Notes: a model not told the origin generated them from the sequence alone. A stretch of DNA of 64,000 nt from Prorocentrum cordatum (GCA_963575745.1 CAUYUJ010019103.1:112501-176500); one strand, 5' to 3'. Numbered from the stretch's first letter, positions 1-12,204 are shown. Numbers and translations are program-made.

Positions 1-370
1 GGAACGATCTTGCAGCGACTCGGGGCCTTCTTGGACCGTCTTGGGACCATCTTGGGTCGTCGGGGAGCCCTCTACCCGCCCATGGGGGGGGTCAATGGGG
101 GGATCATGGGGGGAAGCAGTCTCACACACCTGGAGACCCACAGGGGGTCGGCGGATCTATCCTCACCCGATTTCATCCTCGTCCGCATGCATGTGCAGTC
201 AAAGCGCTGAAACGATCACAGGGACACTGTTTCTTGGGGGCTCTCTGCTTATGCGGGCCACTCCTCGGACCTCCAGCTTGGGAAGCCTTCTCGTGGCCGC
301 GGCTCGCCGTGGCCAGGCAGGTCCTGCCGTTCTTCACTCCCAGACATCCGATGCCCTGATGATTGTCAAT

Positions 371-423
371 CCTCCTCCTCCTCCTCCTCCTCCTCCTCCT
401 CCTCCTCCTCCTCCTCCTCCTCC
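371..423. repeat. (CCT)n microsatellite
   Basis: Uninterrupted CCT triplets. The rest of 1-953 is GC-rich DNA in which I recognise no gene; 1-70 has several 'cttggg' words that recur in inverted form near 53030-53260. Confidence 0.95.
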
Positions 424-953
424 CCCGGAAGTCCCAAACCTGTCTCCAGCGCAAGCTATTCATCCCGAGCCGTTGTTCGACGGTCCCGGGGCCTGGCGAG
501 GGCCCCTGAAGCAAAGCATCCGGCTTGTTTTTCGCGAAAACGTCGGAGGGCTGTCGTTGCGTGATACCCGATCCCAAGCCAAGCCGCCGGGTCGGTTTTG
601 GAGGTCGCCGCGGCGATCGCGGCGGCCGCAAATCGGGGCAAGCTGTTGTCAAGGAGTGGCACGCTCCTTCACAACCCCCCTCTCTGCGATGCAGACGTGG
701 CTCGTGTGCAATAGTATGGCAACAAAGAGTTGGGCAGTCCTGTCTTTGGGGGTGGGTGCCGACTATCACGTAGCCAGTCTGGGCCTGGCATCCCTCGTGG
801 CGTCGTGCCCATTTCTTCCGTGCGGCAGGTTCGTGTCGTCTCGACGCGGCCGCGACCCCAGCGCGGGTGTTCCAGGTCACGCGCCGCCGGCAGCCAAAAG
901 TCGGCATGCATGGGATGACCTGGCGATCGAAAGCCCGCCGATCGCGCGAGGTT

Positions 954-1139
954 CCCAGACCCCCGACGTAATGATTTTTTCATTACGTCGACCCCCAGAG
1001 GTCCCGACCCTTTCCCCGGGACCAGTTTTTCGTCCTGAGTCGTTTTTTGACGTTCCCGAGGCCCAGTGAGGGCCCCCGGAGGCCGAAAATGAAGGAAAAC
1101 CTCCCGTCATGATTTTTTCATTACTCGAGGGGGTCTGGG
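954..1139. mobile_element. Foldback (MITE-like) element, copy 1
   Basis: The ends are inverted: CCCAGACCCCC at the left and GGGGGTCTGGG at the right. Just inside the left end is a hairpin made of GACGTAATGA, a T loop and TCATTACGTC; a similar arm with TCATGA...TCATTAC sits at the right end. No coding capacity. A shorter relative with the same ends lies at 1801-1895. A target-site duplication is not clear. Confidence 0.6.
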
Positions 1140-1612
1140 TTGAACGATCCACGCGGTGTCAGAAGCCAACGTCGGGGCGTCACGACACAAACATGCCATC
1201 GCCGTACCCACTTCTCGCGTGCCAACTGGTCGGGCGCACGTTGCCCTCCCGGGGACGTTGTCGAGTGCAGCACTGGTCTCTGCACACAGGTTTGTGCCGC
1301 CTCGACGCGGCAAGGACGCCGGCGCGGGGGTTCAAAATGGGACTCCAAGAGGTATTCTGAAAAGGCCCGTTTCGGATTCCATGACCGGCACAAACAAACC
1401 ACGGCACGAACCCCATGCGACAGACCGGGTCGAGAGCGTTTCCTCTCAGAGCTCCCGGCAGCGGACGGCGCTCGAGGCCGAACGGCCCGCGCGGTGGGCG
1501 AACACGCGGCCCACGTCGTCCTGGCAGGAGCTTCCTGCACGGCCGTCTCTGCGATCCGATCGCCAAGCCGCGCCGGAGGGCGCAGGGCTGGGGCGCAGGG
1601 CAGACCGGTCGC

Positions 1613-1782
1613 ATGGACCTGGCAGGGCTGGCGCAGCCGGCACGGCCGCCGGGCGGAGGGCCGTCGCGGGCGCCGCCAGAGCGGCTCGGGCAGCTGCGCG
1701 CGCTGGAGGCGCGGCGGCGCGGCTGGGCCGCGCGCGCGCGGAGGGTGCACGCGGAGATCCAGGGCGCCTTGGAGGACCCGAG
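1613..1782 (+). CDS. Hypothetical GC-rich gene, exon 1
   Basis: First exon of a probable two-exon gene of unknown function. It starts MDLAGLAQPARPPGGG and ends ...EIQGALEDPR with many Ala, Arg, Leu and Glu residues and almost only G or C in third codon positions, which is the coding signature in this genome. The ATG is 14 nt after a GCGCAG that could accept the spliced leader, which is why this start is chosen; the frame is open further upstream. The donor reads CCCGAG|GTCGCT. The exon ends in phase 2 and joins in frame to the exon at 2252. No domain is recognised; the family is unknown to me. Confidence 0.45.
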
Positions 1783-1800
1783 GTCGCTCGGGCGGGGAAA

Positions 1801-1895
1801 CTCAGACCCCCGACGTAATGATTTGTTCATTACGTCGACCCCCAGAGATTAGACATCTCCCGTCATGATTTTTTCATTACTCGAGGGGGTCTGGG
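1801..1895. mobile_element. Foldback element, copy 2, inside the intron
   Basis: Begins CTCAGACCCCCGACGTAATGA and ends GGGGGTCTGGG, with the same internal hairpin as the copy at 954 (loop TTTGT instead of TTTTT). It lies in the intron 1783-2251 of the hypothetical gene. The terminal word ACGTCGGGGGTC recurs in inverted orientation at about 2070-2095, so the true element may be about 295 bp and make up most of that intron; the word is also at about 52065-52080. Confidence 0.55.
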
Positions 1896-2251
1896 AAGGG
1901 GGCCAGAGAGGCCCAGGCCCCCTCGCGTCGTGGAGGCGTCACGACGGAGGGTGTCGGGCCACTGTCGGTTTCCAGGGGCCCTCGCCGGGTTCTGGGGCCG
2001 CCAGGAAGCAGCTCGGGAGGAAGGGCGGGTCGCGTGGAGTGGGTCGAGACCTCTGGGCGTCCAGGTTGCGAGAAAAACCACGACGTCGGGGGTCCGGGGG
2101 TGTCATCGGCCCGGGGCGTCCCCATGGTTTCCCCAGGGCGTACCCCAGGGCGGCCTCCAGAGCACCCCCTCACGAAGCCCACGGGCGCGCAGGAGCACCA
2201 GGGTGGCGCGAAAAGCCGGGGGCAGTACCACTTGTGGCAGCCCCCGTCCAG

Positions 2252-3371
2252 GCTGGACGCGGCGGCCCGGGCGATCCTCGAGAGGGCGCGGGCGCGGCCA
2301 GGCAGCCCGGCCCCGCCAGGGTCGCGGCCAGGCAGCCCAGCCCCGCCGCGCGGCGCGGCGCCGCATGCGTCCGCCGCCGCTGCCGGCCAGCCCGCCGAGC
2401 CACCGGAGGTGGCGGCGGGCCACCTCGCGGACGCCATCCCAGAGATCCGGCGCGTGGCCCTCGGCCTCGACGACTGGTTCCACGCGTGGGGCCGGGACGG
2501 CCGCCGCGAAGAAGGGCGGCGCCCGCCGCATCAGGGCGCGCAGGAGGCGCCCGAGGTTTTCAGCAGGCGGTCGCTGCAGGACGAGGATCGGAGGGCGTCA
2601 ACTGCCATGCACCTGCGCCGATCCTGGGCCCAGGCCCACCCCTGGGCCCAGGATCAGTGCAGGCGCGCCCCCTCGGCTCGGCCAGGAGGGCAGGAGTCAA
2701 GCCCCGAGCCTGGGCCCAGAAGTGGGCATGGGTCGGTGCGCAGGAGGCGCAGCTGGCGCCCTCCGAGCGAGGAGAAGCTGTGCTGCGCCCGCCTCTCGGG
2801 CCTCATCGCGCGGGAGCGGCACCGGCAGGAGCAGCAAGCCCGGCAGCAGGCCCAGCGCCTCGAGGAGCGGGAGCGGCTGGCGGGCGAGCTCGCCGCGCCC
2901 GCCCCCGCGCCGGGGCCCTGCCGGCGGTGCGAGGCGCGGCTGCGGGAGGTCGCGGAGCTCCTGGGCGCTCTCGCCGCGGTGTGCTCTGCGGTGCACGCTG
3001 CCGTGCGGCGGGGCGGCCCCGAGGGCGGGGTCGGCGAGCGGCCCGGCGGCAGCGGGGGCGAGCTGGGAGGCCGGGGCCACGAGCTGGAGGCGCTGGCGCG
3101 CGCCCTAGGCCGCGTGGCCGGCCTGGACCCGCGGCTGCAGAGGCTGGTCGACAGCCTGGCCGAGAGGAGGGCCTCGGCTCCGAGAGGCGCTTCTTCGCCC
3201 TCCCCTTCCTCCTCGCCCATCCTGCGGGTGCTGCCCTCGGCCAGAGAGGGTCGAGGGTCAAGTCGGGCTTGGAATGGGGATGAGTCGGGGATGGATCCAG
3301 GACGCAGGCGCGTCTGGAATGGATATGGAATGCGGGCGGGTCTGGATTCTTGCCTCGCGGGCCCACAATGA
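2252..3371 (+). CDS. Hypothetical GC-rich gene, exon 2
   Basis: Follows acceptor CGTCCAG|G; the phase fits exon 1, giving ...ALEDPR-LDAAARAILERARARP. The best coding part is 2252-2600 (Ala/Pro linker, then a helical stretch PEIRRVALGLDDWFHAWGRDG) and 2770-3175, a highly charged helical region (RERHRQEQQARQQAQRLEER, then a CxxC in PGPCRRCEARLREVAELLG). This suggests a coiled-coil protein, but I recognise no family. The frame is open to a TGA at 3369. After about 3175 composition changes to Gly/Trp repeats that look like a minisatellite, so the true exon may end near a GAGAG|GC at 3180-3190 and the gene may go on. A perfect 15-bp inverted repeat at 2620-2655 could mark a further small intron. 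Confidence 0.45.
2620..2655. repeat. Perfect 15-bp hairpin in the coding region
   Basis: GATCCTGGGCCCAGG, a 6-nt loop CCCACC, then the exact reverse complement. It could be a small intron or foldback footprint inside exon 2, since the encoded residues around it look least protein-like. Confidence 0.8.
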
Positions 3372-3465
3372 CGCAGCGGAGATCGGAGTCATACAAGTGG
3401 GTCTGGACAGTCTGGAGTATTGATGGGTCTGCACAGGGTGTTTGGAATAGTTCTGTGATGGGTGG

Positions 3466-3600
3466 GTCGGGAATGCGAGTAGATTTTAACATTGGATAGG
3501 TTGGTCTAGAATGCTGAATTTAGGGTGGGGGCCTGCGCGGAGAAGAAGGACGAGGAGAAGAAGGGGGTGGGAGAGGAGGAGGGAGTGGTGGAGAGGAGGA
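3466..3600 (+). repeat. Dispersed repeat, copy A (partner 15068)
   Basis: About 130 bp starting GGGAATGCGAGT and running through GGTCTAGAATGCTGA and a G-rich tail into a GGA tract. A copy of roughly 85-90 percent identity by eye lies in the same orientation at 15068-15200, again running into GGA triplets. Confidence 0.85.
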
Positions 3601-3656
3601 GAAGGAGAAGGAGAAGGAGAAGGAGGAGGAGGAGGAGGAGGAGGAGGAGGAGGGCT
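3598..3656. repeat. (GGA)n microsatellite
   Basis: GGA/GAA triplets. No gene is seen in 3660-4030. Confidence 0.9.
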
Positions 3657-4030
3657 TCTGCCCTTGACAATAGCATTCGCAGTGCTGAGAGTTGAGCAAG
3701 AATCACGTGCAAATGCGACCAGCGCGGCCGCATCCGCTGTGCGTGCAGGCCTTGTCCCGAAATCTCCCCCCCCTCCGACAGGCGTCGCCTCGAGAGCCTT
3801 TTTCGAAGGCACCCCCGGATTCCCAGAAGGACGTCCCCCTCGCCCTGCCCTCTTCTGGGCGCCTCGAACTACTCCCCCTGCCCCCCCCCGCCCTCCCCAC
3901 ATCTGACGATGTGATGTTGCCAATCCGCTGCGCCAGAGGTCGGGATCCCTTCCCTGGGAGCGGTTCTTTGCCCCAGATCCATGTCTGATAGCATCCAGGG
4001 CCCACCGAGGCCGAAATGAAAGATTACATT

Positions 4031-4032
<2 letters not shown>

Positions 4033-4066
<34 letters not shown>

Positions 4067-4098
4067 GGGAGAGAGCGAGAGAGAGAGAGAGAGAGAGG
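4033..4098. repeat. (AT)n followed by (GA)n
   Basis: About 30 nt of alternating A and T directly followed by about 34 nt of GA dinucleotides. Confidence 0.95.
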
Positions 4099-4126
4099 CG
4101 CTCAATTTCAACAGGGCATGATAAAA

Positions 4127-4280
4127 CACGGTCGGCACAGCACGGCAATTCCGTTGTCGCATTCTGAAACACCGAATGGCACGGCAATTCACCGTATCTT
4201 CCGTATTCTGGCAGCCAGGCACAGCACGGCACGGCAATCGTTTCGCATTCGAGAATCCAAGCGCGGCCCACTATTGCACG
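4127..4280. repeat. GCACGGCA minisatellite, copy 1
   Basis: Loose repeats of GGCACGGCAATTC and GCACAGCACGGCA. The same short words return in a denser array at 7985-8240. Confidence 0.7.
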
Positions 4281-4307
4281 GCAATTTGTCAATTTTTTAT
4301 ATAAAAG

Positions 4308-7300
4308 CAACAACAACAACAAAAACAACAATTACTAGCACGTGGGGACACACCGTTCTCACCAGTGCCAGGGTTTTCATAGGAGGCGGGCAATACCCCC
4401 ACTTTGTGGGGGGGCCGGTTCAAGCTCTACCAAATTTCCAAACGACTCTTCGCCACCACCCACACCCAGCTTCCCGCCCTATGACGTTCGGACACTTCAC
4501 TTCGTGGCATGCGGACGACCGTGGCTACTATTCAGGCCCCGCGGCCGACGACGACGGCGTGCGCGCGCGAAGAAAAAACGAATGTGTCCCGCATGGTATT
4601 ATTTGACAGGGATGATGGCCCTGGCAGGTGCGCAACCGTTGTTGCAGAAGTTCGAAAAAGTTGCTCGCAAAAGCCCGTTTGACAGAAATGTTTAAAAAAT
4701 GTTGGGTTTCCTACGAATCCGCAAGAGCGCGCGGGATGAAATTTTGACATTTTTTTTTGAAAAACCATTGGTTTTTTATGTTTTTATGTTAAAATCGCTA
4801 CGAAAACTAAGGTTTTGGAAGGATTTCGTCTTGCGCGCGCGAATGTCCACTTTACCTTATTTTTTGCAAGGGATTCTTGAAGTTTGGTTATGTTAGAACA
4901 AGAAATGTCCACTTTAGCTTATTTTTTGCAAGGGAAAACCGGGGGACGTAACAAACAACCGGATCCGGACTCCCCCGTTTTGCTTGAGACTTCCTCACGA
5001 AAATGATGAAAATGTGGCTGCGGCCTAGGCGCGGCGGGGGGGTCGTGCACCAGGGGCCCAACAATAATTATTCTTTAGAAGTAATAATGTTCAACAACAA
5101 CAACAACAACAACAACAATCATTTTACCCGAACGCGTGGTGTTCTCCCCAGTGCCAGGGTTTTCATGCGACGCGAGACAATACCCCCACTTCGTGGGGGG
5201 GCAGTTCAAGCTCTACCAAATATCCAAACGACTCTTCGCGACCACCCAAACCCAGCTTCCCGCCCTATGACGTTGGGACACTTCACTTCGTGGCGTGCGG
5301 ACGACCGTGGCTACTACACTGGCGTGGGGTACACACCCACAGAACTTGGTCACTTATTCGGGGCGCGCGTGTGCCCAGCATCCTGCAATTGTGACATACA
5401 ATACATGACACAGACAGACAGAGAGAGAGACAGAGAGCAGACAGAGAGAGAGACAGAGAGAGCGGAGTTGGTCACATTTTTGGGGCAAGTTCCTGAGATC
5501 GTCGTGTTTTTTGTTGGTCTTGCGCGCGCGAATGTCCACTTTACTTTTTTTTGCAAGGGAATATTGATTATGTTAGAACAAGAAAAAGTAGCTCGCGCGA
5601 GCTCATGTAACATAAATGTTGAAAAACCATTGGTTTTGTGGGAGTCGGACAGCGCGCGCGGGATGAAATTTGGACATTTTTTTTTGAAAAACCATTGGGT
5701 TTTTGATGTTTTTATGTTGAAATCGTTACGAAACCTAAGGTTCTGAAGGATTTCGTCTTGCGCGCGCGAATGTCCACTTTACCTTATTTTTTGCAAGGGA
5801 TTATTGAAATTTGATTATGTTAGAACAAGAAAAAGTAGCTCGCGCGAGCTCATGTAACATAAATGTTGAAAAACCATTGGTTTTGTGGGATTCGGACAGC
5901 GCGCGCGGAAGGACATTTTGACAATTTTTTCTTAAAAAACCATTGGGTTTTTGATGTTTTTATGTTAAAATCGCTACGAAACCTAAGGTTTTGGAAGGAT
6001 TTCGTCTTGCGAGCGCGAATGTCCACTTTACCTTATTTTTTGCAAGGGATTCTTGAAATTTGATCAACTAAGAACAAGAATTTTCATTTTATAGTGTTTT
6101 TTGCAAGGGAAAACGAGCGTCAACAAAACAACCGGATCCGGTAACAATCCACTTTTCTGAAGCTTTCGCTAGAAAATGAAAGAAATGAGGCTGCGGCCTA
6201 GGTTTTGGAGGGGGGTCGTGCACCAGGGGTCCCAACAATAATTATTCTTTAGAAGTAATAATGTTCAACAATCACTTTACCCGAACGCTCAGTGTTCTCA
6301 CCAGTGCCAGGGTTTTCATGCGACGCCAGCCAATACCCCCACTTTGTGGGGGGGCAGTGCAAGCTCTACCAAATATCCACACGACTCTTCGCCACCACCC
6401 ACACCCAGCTTCCCGCCCTATGACGTTCGGACACTTCACTTCGTGGCCTGCGGACGACCGTGGCTACTACACTGGCGTGGAGTACACACCCACAGAAGTT
6501 GTTAAGCCTACGTTCGTACACCCACAGAAGTTGTTAAGCCTTGTTAACCCACAGAAGTTGTTAAGCCTTCCACAGAACATCTGTTGCATATGATGCATAT
6601 GGTTTTTGGAGATTTCGGCGTGCGCGCGCGAAGAAAAAACGAATGTGTCCCGCATGGTATTATTTGACAGGGATGATGGCCCTGGCAGGTGCGCAACCGT
6701 TGTCGCAGAAGTTCGAAAAAGTTGCTCGCAAAAGCCCGTTTGACAGAAATGTTTAAAAAGTGTTGGGTTTCCTACGAATCCGCAAGAGCGCGCGGGATGA
6801 GATTTTGACATTTTTTTGTTGAAAAACCATTGGTTTTTTGATGTTTTTATGTTAAAATCGTTCCGAACACTAAGCTTTTGGAAGGATTTCGTCTTGCGCG
6901 CGCGAATGTCCACTTTACCTTATTTTTTGCAAGGGATTCTTGAAATTTGATTATATTAGAACAAGAAATGTCATTTTATAGTGTTTTTTGCAAGGGAAAA
7001 CGGATTACAACAAAACAACCGGATCTTGGACATCGTCTTACCTGAGGCTTCCTCACGAAAATGATGAAAATGTAGCTGCGGCCTAGGCGGCGCAGGGGGG
7101 CCGTGCACCAGGGGCCCCAACAATAATTATTCTTTAGAATTAATAATGTTCAACAACAACAATTACTAGCACGTGGGGACACTCCGTTCTCACCAGTGCC
7201 AGGGTTTTCATAGGAGGCGGGCAATACCCCCACTTTGTGGGGGGGCCGGTTCAAGCTCTACCAAATTTTCCAAACGACTCTTCGCCACCACCCACACCCA

Positions 7301-7888
7301 GCTTCCCGCCCTATGACGTTCGGACACTTCACTTCGTGGCATGCGGACGACCGTGGCTACTATTCAGGGCCCCGCGGCCGACGACGACGGCGTGCGCGCG
7401 CGAAGAAAAAACGAATGTGTCCCGCATGGTATTATTTGACAGGGATGATGGCCCTGGCAGGTGCGCAACCGTTGTTGCAGAAGTTCGAAAAAGTTGCTCG
7501 CAAAAGCCCGTTTGACAGAAATGTTTAAAAAGTGTTGGGTTTCCTACGAATCCGCAAGAGCGCGCGGGATGAAATTTTGACATTTTTTTGAAAAACCATT
7601 GGTTTTTTGATGTTTTTATGTTAAAATCGCTACGAAAACTAAGCTTTTGGAAGGATTTCGTCTTGCGCGCGCGAATGTCCACTTTACCTTATCTGTTGCA
7701 AGGGATTCTTGAAGTTTGATTATGTTAGAACAAGAAATGTCCATTTTTAGTGTTTTTTGCAAGGGAAAGCGGATTACAACAAAACAACCGGATCTGGATG
7801 ACATCGTTTTACCTGAGGCTTCCTCACGAAAATGATGAAAACGCGGCTGCGGCCTAGGCGCGGCGGGGGGGGCGTGCACCAGGGGGCC
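4308..7888 (+). repeat. Tandem array of 0.8-1.2 kb repeat units
   Basis: Four related units, lower in GC than the surroundings. The landmark CAACAATAATTATTC lies at 5059, 6233, 7118 and 7889 (spacing 1174, 885 and 771 bp). Each unit holds a block around GTGCCAGGGTTTTCAT and TTCGTGGC (4370, 5153, 6303 and 7196 on), a TTTGACAGGGATGATGGCC word in three units, and one or more copies of a subrepeat (GGATTTCGTCTTGCGCGCGC, AATGTCCACTTTA, TTTTTTGCAAGGGATT). Internal copy number of that subrepeat explains the different unit lengths. Many stops; no protein family is recognised. A diverged inverted relative is at 17600-18130. Confidence 0.9.
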
Positions 7889-7984
7889 CAACAATAATTA
7901 TTCTTTAGAAGTAATAATATTCAACAACAACAGCAGCAGCAGCAGCAGCAGCAACAATAACAACAACAATAACAACAAAAAGCC

Positions 7985-8240
7985 AGGTACGGCACTGCAC
8001 ATTGCTCGCATTCCAGGCACCGCGCACGTCACAGCACGGCAAGGCACGCGGGCACGGCACGGTTTTTTCTGCGTCCCAGAAGCCAAGCGCGGCACCAGCA
8101 CGGCACCGCACGGCACGCGGGCACAGTGCCCGGCACGGCTCGTGGGCACGGCACGGCGCGCGGGCGGCATTTGTCGCACCTTCTGGAGAGAGGGAGCGGC
8201 ACGGCGCGAGGAGAGCGGCACGGCGAGCGGCCACGGCATG
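7985..8240. repeat. GCACGGCAC minisatellite, copy 2
   Basis: Dense repeats of GGCACGGCACGCGGGC words, preceded by a short CAG/CAA tract at 7921-7980. Confidence 0.8.
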
Positions 8241-8639
8241 GCCAGCTGATCTCCTGCCTCTTGAGCACGAGAACCACCCTCACCCTCTTGAAGCAATTCG
8301 GACCCCTCACAGCACTCGCCGTTGAGGGCAGCATGCGGTGGGACCCTCAGGCGTCCCGAAGCGCTCCCAGGTGACCCCTCTGCGCCCGCAGGCGCTCTCG
8401 ATAGTTCTGAGACTCTCGTGCGCTCCGAGGCCCTCCTGGCCTGGGCTCCCCCTGGACCTGCCTGCTCGGCCCCGCCGCCCGCGCTAGAGCGCGCGCGCGC
8501 GCAGCCCCTCGGGCAATCCAGCCGCCTGGCGGCTCGGCGGGGCCCTGCCGCCCGATGAGGGGCCACGCGGCCCGCCGCGCCGCGCCGGCAGCGCTCGGCG
8601 AGGTCGCCCCCGGGCGGGTCTGCGCGGCACAATGACGAG

Positions 8640-10640
8640 CTGGCCAGGGCGCAACGTCGCGCACTCGGACACGGCGCGGGTGCCGACGGAGCCCACGCCA
8701 GCGCCGCGCACGCCGTCGGCGCGCCCGCTGTTGTCGCTGGCGGCGCAGCGGCGCCCGCCGCATCCCCGGCTAAAAGGAACTCTGCGGTCGAGAACCCTGG
8801 CAGAGCAGCGCCGAGCTCCAGTGCCGGCGGGAACGACAGCAATGCGAAGTCAGGCGCCGATGTCCGGAAAATGGTTGAGAAGTTGACAGACATGCTGGAG
8901 CGGGGGAAGTCTTTGTGAGAGTCGCTCGCCGAGCGAGCGGAGGTGTCCTTGAACGCAAGCGGAAGCGGCGCCGTGGAGGCAAGATCTGGGAGAAGGATAG
9001 CGGCTCAGACGAGTCGAGTTTCGAAGAGGCCCCGACCGCCGGTTCCAGTCGTCGAGTGCAGCTCTGAGCCCGCCCTGGCCCAAGGGCCCTGCTCGCCGCT
9101 GGTCTGAAGCAGACCCGCGCGCCTGTCGCGCCAGGGCGGGGCCGCCCAAGCAAAAGATCTGGATTCACAGAGCGCGGACGCGGCGCAGCACATCGCGCGC
9201 GCGACACGGCATGCACCCCCAGCACGAGATGGGCGCGCTCAACGTCAGGGAGACGCGCACGGTGGGAGAGCGCGTCGACGCCCTCACGAAGTGCGAGCTA
9301 CCGCGGCTCGTCCACCTCTTGATGCAGCAGCTGCAAACGACCGAGCAGGCCACCGAAGACGGGCACTGGCCAGTGACGCAGCACCTGGGCATGGCAGGCT
9401 CGACCGACATCAGGCTGGCGAGCGGCGCGGAGATCGCGTCGGCGAAGCCCGCTTCCTCCGAGGGTGCGACGTTAATGGGGCGCTTGAGCCGCGCGGGCGG
9501 CAGGCCGCGCCCCCCCCCCCAGGGACTCGGCGAGGGAGGCGGCGGCGGGCGCGCCGGGGCGCCATCTCCCGCGCGGCCGCCCCGAGAGCGACCCGCGCCT
9601 GGAGCAAGGAAGCAAGTGGCACGCTGCAGCCCCCGAAGCGGAAGAGGCGGTGGCAGGGCCGCATCTGGCGAGGAGGAGGGCGCGTCCGCGGCGGACGAGG
9701 CCGCGGCGTTGTCCTCCGCCCCGGCCGCGGGAGCCCGCAGCGACGAGTCGGAGCCCGTCGAGGTCGAAGCCCCCTGCGACGCGGCGCCCGGGGCCCCGGG
9801 CCCCGTCTGGCGGGAGGCGCCAGCGCCGGGGCCCGCGGGCCCAGGCGTCGGCGGGGGGCCTTCCCTGCGCCCCCCCGCTGGACCAGGGCGCCCGGCGAGC
9901 CCGCCACGCAGGGCCGCGTTCGAAGGCGAGGTGGGGCAGGGAGCGCCTCTCGACGGGGGCAAGGGCAAGGACAGATGGCCGCGTTCGAAGACGAGATGGA
10001 CCAGGGAGCGCCTCTCGGACGGGGGCAGGGGCAAGGACAGATCGCAGAGGCCGGGCCCGCCCCGGAGAGAAGGGGCCGCCGCGGGCAAGGAAGGCGCCCA
10101 GAGCCGAGGCCGCGGCGACAAGGCCCAGGGCAAGGCGCCATGAAAGAGCAGCAAGTGGCGCGCATGAGGCCCGAGGTCGGCCGGGAGGCGCGCGACGGCG
10201 CGTCGGGTGGCAGCTAGGAGCCCGAGACCGCCATTTCTTCGAAGCTTGAGGACGAGAGCAAAGGCGTGGATCTCTACGCAGTCTCGTGCGAGCCAGCCAC
10301 GCGAATCCACGGCGTTCCTAACTCTGCGCTTTTTCGCGATACCAAGGCTTTTCGCCAACTGCGCGGGCTTCCGGTTCGCGAAGTCGGCAGGGCTCGAGCA
10401 GCGCGGCTTCATACCGCGAGTCAGCGGAGCATCCAGCGAGAAAGTCTTAGACTCAGTCATCACGCAGCCCCCCCCCCACCCCACACCGCTGCCCGCGGGG
10501 AGCGGTGGTCGAGGCCTGACGCCGCTGCCTCGCGCATTCGTTCCTGAGCGCGGATGGCCCGGCAAGGGAGGGCATTTCAATCAGCGACGAGCTGCTAAGC
10601 CGTCCGAGCTTCCAGGCGGACGTGAACGGATGGCCCGAGC
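8640..10640 (+). pseudogene. Broken gag-like retroelement coding region
   Basis: A GC-rich stretch with coding character in changing frames. Pieces in order: VRKMVEKLTDMLERGKSL (stop at about 8914), a DSGSDESSFEEAP segment in another frame near 9000, then the longest frame 9211-10143 with MGALNVRETRTVGERVDAL, LPRLVHLLMQQLQTTEQA and EDGHWPVTQHLGMAGSTD, followed by a Pro/Gly/Ala/Lys-rich tail, and after the stop a further piece KGVDLYAVSCEPATRIHGVP near 10262. The helix-rich block followed by a basic low-complexity tail resembles, from memory, gag-like proteins predicted in large number in dinoflagellates. No protease, integrase or polymerase follows. Several stops and frame changes mean it is not functional as read, or it has introns I cannot place. 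Confidence 0.4.
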
Positions 10641-10902
10641 CGCCACCGGCACGCGAGGCGGGCGGAGGAGGAGAGAGGGGGGGGGAAGAGCGCCCCGCCC
10701 GACCGGCGCACTGTTCACAACCAGGCGGTGGCGGGCAGCACGCCCCGCCGCAGGGGCGGCTGGGCGGCGCAGAAGGGCCCGCGGAGGGGCGCCAGGGCGG
10801 GGGGCCCGCCCCGCGCGCCCCCATTGGAGGGGGGAAGCACGCGGGGCGAGACCGCACCAGGAAGAGGAGGGGAGAACCTGGAGCCAAGGAGCACCAGCGC
10901 TG

Positions 10903-11080
10903 GGGAGCGAGCTACCACGGAGGGCACCCCGCGGCCAGGAGCGCCTGATCGGCGCAAACACATGTGGACCAGGGAGCGCGCCGCCATGGAGGGCAGTTGA
11001 GCAGGCCAGGGCACCAGAGTGGCGCAAGCACTTGTGAACGCCGACCAGGGAGCGGGCCGCCGTGGCGGGCAGCCCACGCA
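10903..11080 (+). repeat. Degenerate ~72-bp minisatellite
   Basis: GGGAGCGNGCYRCC recurs at about 10903, 10973 and 11048, each followed by GGCGCAAGCAC-like words. The surrounding 10650-11640 is GC-rich with no gene I can support. Confidence 0.55.
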
Positions 11081-12204
11081 CGCGCTGCGCAAACTCTCAC
11101 ACTAACACCCACAGGGGCGCGCCCCCCTTGGAGTGGGGGCGCGCCGATCAGGCAACTGGGCGGCGCAAGCACTGCAAGCGGGCACCCATGCCAGGGGGCA
11201 CATCCACGTCGGAGGGCAGGCGCACGTGCGGGGACACCAGACAGGCGCAGACGCCTCCCTCGGGAGGGATACCACGCGCGCGGCCCCGGGGGCCCGAAGC
11301 CACGTCAGGCGCTCATTTTCGGGAGGGAATGCGCGCGAACCAGGCGGCCCGCCACGCCAGCGGCGCACAGCACACAGCCCGCCAGCAGCCGCAGCGAAGG
11401 GGCTCACCTGGTGCCCCGCACACGGCGCCGCGAACCAAGCCTTGTTGCAGGCGCGACAGCGGACCTCAGGCCGGGCCCGCCAAGCGCGTCGGTCAAGCCA
11501 GGCCCTCATGCTGAAGAAGAAGGGCCGAGTGCGGCTGCGCCGCCGGGGCTGCGCGCACTTGGGCAGCGTGATCTGGGCCAGGCAGGGTAGAGGTCAAGGC
11601 CGAGCAGCGCGTCGTCGACCGGGCGCCACCCGCGTCGCAGGTTGCCGCCGCCGCCCCAGCGTCGGCGCCCGCGGCCTCCTCAATGCCCCCCCCCTTCCGA
11701 CGTCGTGCCAGCCAATGGGTGGGGCCAGCATGACATCGCGGCCTTGGACGGAGGAACAGCCCGCCGCCCCGGCCCGGGCGCGCCCGCGCCACCAGGAGAC
11801 CGTTTTGGTTCGAAGCGGGCCCGCAGTTCGGCGAGGAGGGTGGGAGGCACCCAAAGCGGGGCAAGGGGGCGGGTGAACGGCTTCACGATTCGCGGACCTG
11901 GGAGCGCCAACGGTCGCACCCCCGCGCGTTTCGGTCCGCCCAGTGGAGGCCCGCCGCTGTCTGCCACCGCCTGGGTCGCCACTGATCGCGGCGATCGCTC
12001 GGCACGGCGCCACCCCTTTCGGGGGGGCAGCGAGAGGGCGGGGGAGGGGGGAGCGGTGGAGTCTTCGCCACTCAACGCGCGCCGGCTTCCGACACCGCCA
12101 GCACCGCAGATCGCATCAGCAGCATGCAGGACGATTCGTTCGCCCCCAGGCAGCGTTCGTCGAGGCGCATCGGCGCGGGGGCCCCCTGAGGCCCCCGAAG
12201 CTCC

